A stretch of DNA of 64,000 bases from Cellulomonas sp. PhB150 (GTDB lineage Bacteria > Actinomycetota > Actinomycetes > Actinomycetales > Cellulomonadaceae): assembly GCF_003755175.1 (NCBI RefSeq), contig NZ_RKHX01000004.1, positions 248,001-312,000 on the forward strand, in the 5' to 3' direction. Below the pieces are notes generated by a model. That model saw only the letters and a program-made list of their open reading frames with translations. It had not been told where the DNA came from and did not search any database. Positions 54,500 to 62,013 of the stretch are shown piece by piece. Numbering within the stretch: the first letter of the stretch is position 1; the number at the start of each line of letters is the position of its first letter. The position numbers and the translations under genes were made by a program.

Positions 54500-54559
54500 G
54501 TGGGCGTCGTCGGACCGGTCGTGCTTGAGCCTCCCGCGGGATGACCACGTCACGATCTC

Positions 54560-56413
54560 GTGTTGACTGAGCACGTGACTGCTCCAACCGCTCGTCTCCC
54601 CCGCGTCCGTGCGTCCGAGCTCGTCGGGCGCGGGTGGTTGAACACCGGTGGCCGCGACGTCACCCTCGCGGACCTGCGCGGCAAGATCGTCGTCCTCGAC
54701 TTCTGGACCTTCTGCTGCATCAACTGCCTGCACGTCCTGGACGAGCTGCGTGAGCTGGAGGAGGCGCACCGCGACGTCCTGGTGATCGTCGGCGTGCACT
54801 CGCCGAAGTTCGTGCACGAGGCCGATCCCGTCGCGCTGGCCGCCGCCGTCGAGCGGTACGGCGTCCACCACCCGGTGCTCGACGACCCGGACCTCGTCAC
54901 CTGGTCCGCGTACACGGCACGCGCCTGGCCCACGCTGGTGGTCATCGACCCCGAGGGCTACGTCGTCGCGCAGATGGCGGGCGAGGGGCACCGGCGCAAC
55001 GTCGAGATCCTGGTCGACGAGCTGGTCGCCGAGCACGAGGCGAAGGGCACGCTGCACCGCGGCTCGGGCCCCTACGTCCCGCCCGAGCCGACGTCCGGCA
55101 CGCTGCGCTTCCCCGCGAAGGCGATCGCCCTGCCGAACGGCAACCTGCTGGTCGCCGACGCGGGCCACCACTCGCTCGCCGAGCTGGCCGCGGACGCCGA
55201 GACGCTGGTCCGACGCATCGGCTCGGGCGAGCGCGGCCTGGTCGACGGCGGGCCGGGCGAGGCACGCTTCAACGAGCCGAACGGCCTCTGCCTCGTGCCC
55301 GACGAGCTGCGCGGCGCGCTCGGGTACGACGTGCTCGTCGCCGACACCGTGAACCACGCGCTGCGTGGGGTGCGGCTGTCCGACGGCATGGTGACCACGG
55401 TCGCCGGCACGGGCGAGCAGTACATGGTCGGCGCGGCGGACAACGTCGTCAGCGACGGCGCCCGCGGGCAGAAGCTGTCGTCCCCGTGGGACGTCGTGTG
55501 GTCGCAGGACCTGGCCGCCTTCCTGGTCGCGATGGCCGGCAACCACACGCTGTGGACGTTCGACGCCGTGGCCGGGACGACGACTCACGTCGCCGGCACG
55601 ATGAACGAGGGTCTTCTCGACGGCCCTGGCCCGGACGCGTGGTTCGCGCAGCCCTCCGGGCTGGCCGTCGCCCCGGACGGCCGGATCTGGTTCGCCGACT
55701 CCGAGACGTCGTCGCTGCGCTGGGTCGAGCCCTCTCCGCTGACGATCCGCACCGCGGTCGGCGAGGGCCTGTTCGACTTCGGCCACCGCGACGGCCCCGC
55801 GTCGGAGGCGCGCTTCCAGCACCCGCTGGGCGTGGCCGTGCTGCCTGACGGCTCGGTCGCGGTCGCGGACACCTACAACGGCGCCGTCCGCCGCTACGCC
55901 GACGGGGAGGTCACGACGATCGCCTCGGGGCTGGCCGAGCCGAGCGGCTTCGTCGTGCTGCCCGACGGCCTGCTCGTCGTCGAGTCCGCCGCCCACCGGG
56001 TCACGCGCATCCCGATCGCCGCGGGCGAGCACGTCGACGGCGGCACGCACCGCACGCAGCGCCCGGTCACCGACATCGCTCCCGGGGAGGTCGCGCTCGA
56101 CGTCGTCTTCACACCGGCCACGGGCCAGAAGTACGACGACCGCTACGGGCCGTCGACCCGCCTGCAGGTCTCGTCGACCCCGCCCGAGCTGCTCCTCGAC
56201 GGCGCCGGCGACGACGTCCCGCTGACCCGGACCCTGCGTCTCAACCCGGCGGTCGCCGAGGGCGTCCTGCACGTCACGGCGCACGCGGCGAGCTGCGACG
56301 ACGACCCGGCGATCGAGTACCCGGCCTGCCACCTCAACGCCCAGGACTGGGGCGTCCCCGTCCGGCTGGTCCCGGGCGCCGCGGCGGTCCTCTCCCTACC
56401 GCTGCACGGCTGA
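54560..56413 (+). CDS. thioredoxin-like / NHL-repeat protein (NHLRC2-like)
   Basis: A 617-residue protein. Residues about 10-160 are a TlpA/thioredoxin-like domain with the motif FWTFCCINCLHV (redox CxxC preceded by an extra Cys). From about residue 180 a six-bladed NHL beta-propeller follows (LPNGNLLVADAGHHSLAEL, VLVADTVNHALRGVRLSDG, IWFADSETSSLRWV, VAVADTYNGAVRRYADG), and residues from about 530 form a small C-terminal beta domain. The layout matches NHLRC2-like proteins, whose bacterial role is unknown. No signal peptide, so cytoplasmic. GTG at 54560 used; GTG at 54575 is a plausible alternative. Confidence 0.85.
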   Translation: MLTEHVTAPTARLPRVRASELVGRGWLNTGGRDVTLADLRGKIVVLDFWTFCCINCLHVLDELRELEEAHRDVLVIVGVHSPKFVHEADPVALAAAVERYGVHHPVLDDPDLVTWSAYTARAWPTLVVIDPEGYVVAQMAGEGHRRNVEILVDELVAEHEAKGTLHRGSGPYVPPEPTSGTLRFPAKAIALPNGNLLVADAGHHSLAELAADAETLVRRIGSGERGLVDGGPGEARFNEPNGLCLVPDELRGALGYDVLVADTVNHALRGVRLSDGMVTTVAGTGEQYMVGAADNVVSDGARGQKLSSPWDVVWSQDLAAFLVAMAGNHTLWTFDAVAGTTTHVAGTMNEGLLDGPGPDAWFAQPSGLAVAPDGRIWFADSETSSLRWVEPSPLTIRTAVGEGLFDFGHRDGPASEARFQHPLGVAVLPDGSVAVADTYNGAVRRYADGEVTTIASGLAEPSGFVVLPDGLLVVESAAHRVTRIPIAAGEHVDGGTHRTQRPVTDIAPGEVALDVVFTPATGQKYDDRYGPSTRLQVSSTPPELLLDGAGDDVPLTRTLRLNPAVAEGVLHVTAHAASCDDDPAIEYPACHLNAQDWGVPVRLVPGAAAVLSLPLHG

Positions 56414-56415
56414 CG

Positions 56416-57867
56416 TCAGCTCGCGCCCATCACCGCGACGGCGGTGAGCGCGTCGAGCGCGGACTTCACCACACCACCCTCGGCGGCGGTGGACGAGACG
56501 CCGATCTCCACGAGCCACGGCCCGTGCTCGAGGGTCGTCGTCGACTGGTCGCGCTCGAGGTCGGACGGGCTGCCGCCGCGCGCGATCGCGGAGCTCTCCT
56601 CGCCACGCTTCATCAGCACGGCCCACGCCGAGCCGCCCATCGTCTCGGTCACGGCGGCCGCGAGCGCGCACAGCCGCGGCACGACGCCGGACTGGGCGGC
56701 GGCGATCGCGGCCGAGCCGACGACCACGACGCGCTCGGCGGTCACCGCAGGGTCGGCGGTCGGCGTCGCGACCTTGAGCCGGCGGGCGCGCGCCCGCTTG
56801 GCCCGGTACTGCTCGACGTCGGCGCGGCGGAAGAGCTGGCGCGCCGAGACGGGGCCGGACACCGCCGTCGAGGCGAGGCCGTAGGAGATCGCGGCACCGT
56901 GGGGCAGGGGGTACATCGCGAGCGTCGTCGCCATGGTCTCGGCGACCTCCGACCGCTTGCGTCCTACGGTCACGAGGGCGAACTCGTCGCCGCCGATGCG
57001 TGCCGCGGTCGTGCCCGGGAGGGCGTCGGCGACCCGGCGCAGCACGTCGCCGACGGTGCGCAGCAGGTCGTCGCCCGCGTCGTGGCCCATCTGGTCGTTG
57101 ACGCGCTTGAGCCCGTCGACGTCGCACATGACGATGCACGTCTCGTCGCCGGACTCGAGCGCGGACTCGGCCACGGAGTCCGCCACGCGGCGGTTGGCGA
57201 GGCCGGTCAGCGGGTCGTCGGCCACGAGGTGGCGGACCTGGTCCTCGAGGTCGACACGGGCCACGGCGCCGGCGGCCAGCGCGGCGAGGACCTCGGCGCG
57301 CGCCACGTCGTCGACCGTGAACAGGCCTTCGCCGACGGCCTTGACGGCGTAGATCTGACCCCAGACGGCGCCGTTGACGATGATCGGCGCGGCGAGCGCG
57401 GAGCCCGCATCGACCTCGTTGAGGGTGGCGATCTCGACCGCGTCGCCGGCCTCCTCGTCGCCCTCGGCGACGGGCTGCCCCTCGATGTCGACGGCGTGCG
57501 CGACCCAGCTGGCCCGCTCGCTGATCAGGGCGCGCAGCGCGGGGCGGTCGTCGGCGCGGTACGACGAGCGCACCATCCACAGCAGCCGCGGGTCCGTCGG
57601 CTGCGGCGTGATGTCGAGGATCCGGCTCGTGTCCTGCTCGATCCGGCAGAACGCGACGCGGCGGGCGGCGAGCACCTCGACGCCCATCCGGGTCGTCGCC
57701 TGCTGCACGTCCTCGAGGGTGCGGCAGCGGTCCAGGCGGTGCGCGGCGAGGGCCAGTCCGCGTACGCCGACGAGGGCCGCGGCGGAACGTCGTCCCGCAC
57801 GCGCGCCCGGCGAGGCGGCGCCGCGTCGTGTCACGGGGCCATCATCGTCCACCGCGGCCGTCCGCAC
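56416..57867 (-). CDS. GAF-GGDEF diguanylate cyclase-like protein
   Basis: A 483-residue signalling protein. Residues about 45-215 look like a GAF domain (LAAPIIVNGAVWGQIYAVKAVGEGLFTVDDVARAEVLAALA, quoted in part). Residues about 220-355 are a GGDEF domain (DDPLTGLANRR, VMCDVDGLKRVNDQMGHDAGDDLLR, RIGGDEFALV) with an intact active-site loop, so c-di-GMP synthesis is likely. A C-terminal region of about 110 residues is unassigned. The usual RxxD inhibitory site five residues before GGDEF is not present. ATG at 57867; a GTG at 57834 is an alternative start. Confidence 0.85.
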   Translation of the reverse strand: MRTAAVDDDGPVTRRGAASPGARAGRRSAAALVGVRGLALAAHRLDRCRTLEDVQQATTRMGVEVLAARRVAFCRIEQDTSRILDITPQPTDPRLLWMVRSSYRADDRPALRALISERASWVAHAVDIEGQPVAEGDEEAGDAVEIATLNEVDAGSALAAPIIVNGAVWGQIYAVKAVGEGLFTVDDVARAEVLAALAAGAVARVDLEDQVRHLVADDPLTGLANRRVADSVAESALESGDETCIVMCDVDGLKRVNDQMGHDAGDDLLRTVGDVLRRVADALPGTTAARIGGDEFALVTVGRKRSEVAETMATTLAMYPLPHGAAISYGLASTAVSGPVSARQLFRRADVEQYRAKRARARRLKVATPTADPAVTAERVVVVGSAAIAAAQSGVVPRLCALAAAVTETMGGSAWAVLMKRGEESSAIARGGSPSDLERDQSTTTLEHGPWLVEIGVSSTAAEGGVVKSALDALTAVAVMGAS

Positions 57868-57915
57868 GACACGATCGGGGGACCTTCCAGCTCACGTCAC
57901 CCGTCCGCCCGCGCG

Positions 57916-58590
57916 TCAGCCTTGCGCGCGGGCCGCTCCGAGCTCCGCGAAGACGGCCTGGTTGAGGCGGAACGCGACGCGCGCCTCCTCGACGACGGCC
58001 TCGCGCTGCGCCTCGTCGAGCGGCAGCGCGTCGAGCCGCTCGCGGTAGACGTCCTTGAACGGCTTGAGCTTGTGGATCTCGGGGAAGTCGTAGAACGCGA
58101 TGCCGTCCTGCTCGAAGCCGTAGTGGCGCTGCATCATCCGCTTGATGATCTGGCCGCCCGACAGGTCCCCGAGGTAGCGGGTGTAGGCGTGCGCGGCGTA
58201 CAGCGACAGGTCGTCGCCGCAGGCCTCGAGGCGCTGCGCGTAGGCGAGCGTCGCCGGCAGGAAGGCGATCTCGTCGCGCCAGTCGGCGCCGAGCAGGTGG
58301 GCGAGGTCGGTCTCGATGGCCGGGACGCGGGTCAGCTCGTCGAAGACGAGGCCGCGGTCCGCGCCCGCCGCCACGAGCCGAGCACCGGCGGCCTCGAGCG
58401 CCGTGTAGACCGCGAGCTGCTGGACGGCGAGCGCGGCGTAGGCGTCCCGGTCCAGGTGGCCACCGAGGAGCTGCTCGACGAAGCCGCTGCTCTCCGCGCT
58501 CTCGTGCTCGGCGCGCGTGCCCTCGCGCAGGGCGAGAGACAGCGGGACAGCGGTGGCCTCGTCGGCCGGACGGACGGCGGTGGTGGTCAC
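57916..58590 (-). CDS. heme oxygenase (biliverdin-producing)
   Basis: A 224-residue enzyme that opens heme to biliverdin, CO and iron. The proximal heme ligand is His29 in GTRAEHESAE; the distal helix signature RYLGDLSGGQIIKRMM is intact. It resembles HmuO of Corynebacterium in length and motifs. The GTG at 58590 was chosen because it directly precedes the conserved N-terminus. A DtxR/IdeR-type site lies about 51-69 bases upstream, so expression should rise in iron limitation. No heme importer is adjacent. Confidence 0.92.
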   Translation of the reverse strand: MTTTAVRPADEATAVPLSLALREGTRAEHESAESSGFVEQLLGGHLDRDAYAALAVQQLAVYTALEAAGARLVAAGADRGLVFDELTRVPAIETDLAHLLGADWRDEIAFLPATLAYAQRLEACGDDLSLYAAHAYTRYLGDLSGGQIIKRMMQRHYGFEQDGIAFYDFPEIHKLKPFKDVYRERLDALPLDEAQREAVVEEARVAFRLNQAVFAELGAARAQG

Positions 58591-58640
58591 GAGCGCTCCT
58601 GAGACTTCTTGGTGACGATGTGTCAGGAAGCGTACGTCAT

Positions 58641-58659
58641 GAAGGTAAGGCTTGCCTAC
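58641..58659. promoter_or_regulatory. DtxR/IdeR-type iron box
   Basis: GAAGGTAAGGCTTGCCTAC matches 13 of 19 positions of the DtxR/IdeR consensus TTAGGTTAGGCTAACCTAA, with the core symmetrical (GTAAGGC/GCCTAC). It lies in the divergent region just upstream of heme oxygenase, a classic iron-regulated gene. Confidence 0.7.
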
Positions 58660-58760
58660 ATCGTCGCTCGATGGAGGCAACCGCTGCATCCGGATCGGCA
58701 CCTGGGCCGGAAGGAGGGTCGTCAGTCGCCATCCCGGCACTGCTCCCGGAAGGACGCACC

Positions 58761-59597
58761 ATGCGCTCTCGACTTCTCGCCGGCACCGCCGCCGCGGCTC
58801 TCGCACTCGCCGCAGTCGCCGTCACCGCCGGACCCGCTTCCGCTGCGGACGACGCCAAGCTCTCCGTCCTGCACGGCGTTCCTGGTCTCACCGTCGACGT
58901 CTGGGTCAACGGCAAGCTCACCCTGGACGACTTCAAGCCCGGCAAGCTCGCCGGCCCGCTCGACCTGCCCGCCGGCACGTACACGGTGGCCATCACCGCC
59001 GCGGACGCGAAGGACGACAGCGACCCGGCGATCGGCCCGGTCGACCTCAAGCTCGCGGCGGGCAAGAACTACACGGCCGTCGCCCACCTCGACGCTTCGG
59101 GCGACCCGACCGCGACCCTGTTCACCAACGACACCTCGACCACCAAGGCGGGCGAGGGCCGGATCACGGTCCGCCACGTCGCCGCCGCACCCGCGGTCGA
59201 CGTGCTGGCCGGCAAGGACGCCGTCATCAGCGGCCTCGAGAACCCCGACGAGAAGGTGCTGGACCTGCCCGCCGGCACGGTCTCGGCGAGCGTCGTCGCG
59301 GCAGGCACGGCCGAGCCCGCCCTGCTGGGCCCGGCCGACGTCAAGGTCGCCGAGGGCACGAACACGATCCTGTACGCGTGGGGCGACGCCACCGCCGACC
59401 CCTCCACGCTGGCCCTGGCCACGCAGGTGATCGACGGTCTGCACGGCGACCCGAGCGGCGTCCAGGCCGGCGAGCTGGGCCTGGTCGCGGACTCGGGCTC
59501 GACCCCGGTCTGGCCCTACGCACTGGGTGCTCTCGCAGCGCTCGGCGTCGCAGGCTTCGCGATCGTCGGCCGTCGTCGCGCTGACGCGCAGCGCTGA
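58761..59597 (+). CDS. DUF4397 secreted, membrane-anchored protein
   Basis: A 278-residue surface protein: signal peptide MRSRLLAGTAAAALALAAVAVTAGPASAAD (cleavage after ASA), two DUF4397-like beta domains (VLHGVPGLTVDVWVNGKLTLDDFKPG and VRHVAAAPAVDVLAGKDAVISGL, each followed by LDLPAGT), and a C-terminal helix (VWPYALGALAALGVAGFAIVG) with basic tail RRRADAQR. No LPxTG motif is seen before the helix. A sortase gene follows 2 bases later, so this may still be a partner. ATG at 58761. Confidence 0.85.
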   Translation: MRSRLLAGTAAAALALAAVAVTAGPASAADDAKLSVLHGVPGLTVDVWVNGKLTLDDFKPGKLAGPLDLPAGTYTVAITAADAKDDSDPAIGPVDLKLAAGKNYTAVAHLDASGDPTATLFTNDTSTTKAGEGRITVRHVAAAPAVDVLAGKDAVISGLENPDEKVLDLPAGTVSASVVAAGTAEPALLGPADVKVAEGTNTILYAWGDATADPSTLALATQVIDGLHGDPSGVQAGELGLVADSGSTPVWPYALGALAALGVAGFAIVGRRRADAQR

Positions 59598-59599
59598 CC

Positions 59600-60253
59600 A
59601 TGGCACGACGACACCACCGCACGGGCAGGGCGCTCCTCGGCGCCCTGCTCGTCGGGGTCCTTGCCGCGTGCTCCCCCAGCACGGCGCAGGAGCCCGACGC
59701 GGTGGTGTCGTCGGCGCCACCCGGACCGACGCCGAGCACGGCTCCCGCCGCCGTGCCCGACGTCCCGGTCCAGGACGCGACCGCACCGGCGGCTGACCCC
59801 GCAGCCCCGCCGGTGCGGCTCGCGGTCCCGAGCGTCGACATCGACATGACGGTCGTGCCCGTGGGCGTGGCCGACGACGGCTCGATGGAGCTGCCCCCCG
59901 ATGCGACCGAGGTCGGCTGGTACCGCTTCGGGCCGGCGCCCGGTGCGGCCGCCGGCAACGCGCTGCTCGCGGCGCACGTCGACTCGCGACTCAGCGGGAT
60001 CGGCCCGTTCGCGCAGCTGCGCGACGTGTCCGTCGGGGCGCGCGTCGTCGTGACCGCTGACGACGGCACGCAGCACCGGTACCGTGTGGCATCGGTCGAG
60101 AAGATCCCCAAGGACCGCGCCCCGCTCGACGCCTGGTTCGGGCGAGCTGGGGAGCCCCGGCTCGTCCTGGTGACGTGCGGGGGAGCATGGAACGCGAAGA
60201 TCGGGCACTATGCGGACAACGTCGTCGTCACTGCCGATCCGATCGGTGGATGA
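59600..60253 (+). CDS. class F sortase
   Basis: A 217-residue sortase with an N-terminal signal/anchor (GRALLGALLVGVLAACSPS; possible lipobox LAAC), a Pro/Ala linker, and a sortase beta-barrel. His126 (LLAAHVDS) and Cys193 (LVTCGG) are the catalytic pair. Where many sortases carry the catalytic Arg after the Cys (YRDNVVV), this one has Ala205 (YADNVVV). Sortases join surface proteins to the cell envelope; class F enzymes often process one neighbouring substrate. It lies between a DUF4397 surface protein and an ECF sigma gene. Confidence 0.85.
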   Translation: MARRHHRTGRALLGALLVGVLAACSPSTAQEPDAVVSSAPPGPTPSTAPAAVPDVPVQDATAPAADPAAPPVRLAVPSVDIDMTVVPVGVADDGSMELPPDATEVGWYRFGPAPGAAAGNALLAAHVDSRLSGIGPFAQLRDVSVGARVVVTADDGTQHRYRVASVEKIPKDRAPLDAWFGRAGEPRLVLVTCGGAWNAKIGHYADNVVVTADPIGG

Positions 60254-60316
60254 GTCGTGCACGCGGTGGCCGTCCTGGTCCCGCCGGACGAGACCCGATC
60301 GATCGAGGAGGGCTGC

Positions 60317-60934
60317 GTGAGCGGGAAGGGCCCTGACCGGTCGGACGCTCCCCTGCGCGCAGTCCCGGACCACCCGCACCGCATCGACCCGGACGGCGAG
60401 GGCGTCGAGGAGCTCGGCGCCGCGTTCGCCGCGGGCGACGAGGACGCGATCCGCGAGGCCTACCGCCGCTGGTCCGCGCTCGTGCACACGATCGCCCTAC
60501 GTTCGCTCGGCACCAGCGCCGACGCCGAGGAGGTGACGCAGCAGGTGTTCGTCGACGCGTGGCGCGGCCGGCACCGCTTCGACCCCACCCGCTCGCGACT
60601 GCCCGCCTGGCTCATCGGCATCACGCGGCACGCCGTCGCCGACGCCCACGAGCGCCGCGCCCGTGAGCGCCGGCTCGTGTCGGCGGCCGAGCCCCGCGCG
60701 GAGCACGTGGCGGCGGCCGACGACAGGGTCGTGGACAGCGTCGTCGTCGCCGACGAGCTCGCCCGGCTCGGCGACCCGCAGCGCACGATCCTGCGGCTCG
60801 CGTTCTACGAGGACCTCACGCACGACCAGATCGCGACCCGGCTGGACCTGCCGCTCGGCACCGTGAAGAGCCATGTGCGGCGTAGTCTCGCTCGGCTGCG
60901 CAACCGATGGGAGGTGGATGGTGCCGTTCGATGA
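60317..60934 (+). CDS. ECF sigma factor
   Basis: A 205-residue RNA polymerase sigma factor of the extracytoplasmic-function type. Region 2: [45 protein letters not shown] (quoted in part); region 4: [30 protein letters not shown]. The start GTG at 60317 is chosen because GAGGAGGG stands just before it; a GTG at 60257 would add 20 residues without family similarity. It overlaps the anti-sigma gene by 17 bases, the standard pair. Probable regulon: this surface cluster. Confidence 0.9.
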   Translation: MSGKGPDRSDAPLRAVPDHPHRIDPDGEGVEELGAAFAAGDEDAIREAYRRWSALVHTIALRSLGTSADAEEVTQQVFVDAWRGRHRFDPTRSRLPAWLIGITRHAVADAHERRARERRLVSAAEPRAEHVAAADDRVVDSVVVADELARLGDPQRTILRLAFYEDLTHDQIATRLDLPLGTVKSHVRRSLARLRNRWEVDGAVR

Positions 60935-61643
60935 GTTCCACGTGGACGACGACGTGCTCGCCCTCCTCGCCCTCGGTGAGGAGGCCGGCACCACGGCCGA
61001 CCGTGCCCACGTGCAGGAGTGCGAGCTGTGCGGCGACGAGATCGCCGCGCTGGCCGACGTCGTCGGGCTGGCCCGCTCCGCCGACACCGAGCTCGTGACA
61101 CCGGGTCCACAGGTGTGGGAGCGGATCGCGGCCGAGCTCGAGCTGGCGCCGGCCGCCGTCCCCGCGACCGCACCCGACCCGGTCGTCGTTCCCCTCGCCC
61201 CGCGCCGCCGCCCGCGCGCCTGGGCCTGGATCTCCGCCGCGGCGGCCGTCGGGATCATCATCGGCGGCGCCGGCGTGGGCTGGGCCCTGACGCGCGACGA
61301 CCGCGCGCGGTCGGTCGTCGCGACCGCGACGCTCGACCCGCTGCCGGGCTGGTCCGCGCAGGGGAGCGCCAAGGTCGAGACGACGCGCGACGGCACCCGG
61401 GTGCTGGTCGTCGACGTCGACGAGAAGTCGGACCCCGACGGGTTCCGCGAGGTCTGGCTGCTGACCCCGGACGTCAAGGGGCTCGTGAGCGTCGGCACGC
61501 TCGACGGCTCGTCGGGCCGCTTCGACCTGCCGGCCGGCCTCGACCTGGACGAGTACTCGGTGGTGGACGTCTCGCAGGAGCCGTTCGACGGCAACCCGGC
61601 CCACTCGGGGGACTCGATCGTGCGGGGCGCCCTGCGCGCGTAG
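60918..61643 (+). CDS. zinc-associated anti-sigma factor (RskA-like)
   Basis: A 241-residue membrane anti-sigma factor. The N-terminal sigma-binding domain has HxxxCxxC (His31, Cys35, Cys38: HVQECELC). One helix at about residues 97-120 ([24 protein letters not shown]) crosses the membrane; the outer part ([22 protein letters not shown]... [34 protein letters not shown], quoted in part) is the RskA C-terminal domain. It should hold the overlapping ECF sigma factor inactive until a signal triggers its cleavage. The ATG at 60918 is used; GTG at 60921 is equally possible. Confidence 0.9.
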   Translation: MVPFDEFHVDDDVLALLALGEEAGTTADRAHVQECELCGDEIAALADVVGLARSADTELVTPGPQVWERIAAELELAPAAVPATAPDPVVVPLAPRRRPRAWAWISAAAAVGIIIGGAGVGWALTRDDRARSVVATATLDPLPGWSAQGSAKVETTRDGTRVLVVDVDEKSDPDGFREVWLLTPDVKGLVSVGTLDGSSGRFDLPAGLDLDEYSVVDVSQEPFDGNPAHSGDSIVRGALRA

Positions 61644-61668
61644 CGCGGACGCCCCGCCTCCGATCAGG

Positions 61669-61905
61669 TCAGACCTGCGGGCCGGCCGGCGGGGCGGGCG
61701 GCACCTCGCGGTGCTCGACGACCTCGCGGTGCGTGGTGTTGCTGCGCTGCGCGTTGAGCGCGATCGCCAGGATCAGCGCCAGGACCCCGGCACCCATGCA
61801 GATGTAGCCGATCACTTCGAGGTTCACGCCGTCGATCGCGTCCTTGACGCCGAACGACAGGATCGCGCCGATGACGATGAGGGCGATGCCACCACCGATG
61901 CCCAT
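61669..61905 (-). CDS. DUF6458-like small membrane protein
   Basis: A 78-residue protein with two hydrophobic helices (about residues 3-20 and 31-50; MGIGGGIALIVIGAILSFGV) and a hydrophilic tail (QRSNTTHREVVEHREVPPAPP). The pattern fits the DUF6458 family of short actinobacterial membrane proteins of unknown function. ATG with CGAAGGAGTCCG before it. Confidence 0.8.
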   Translation of the reverse strand: MGIGGGIALIVIGAILSFGVKDAIDGVNLEVIGYICMGAGVLALILAIALNAQRSNTTHREVVEHREVPPAPPAGPQV

Positions 61906-62013
61906 GCGGACTCCTTCGGGTCGGGCCGGCGCTGGGGGTCGCGCCGACTCAGACCCCCGAGCCTGGCGTGACTGGGCCGACCTCGCACCCGGAGCGGTCC
62001 GCCCGTCGCCCGA

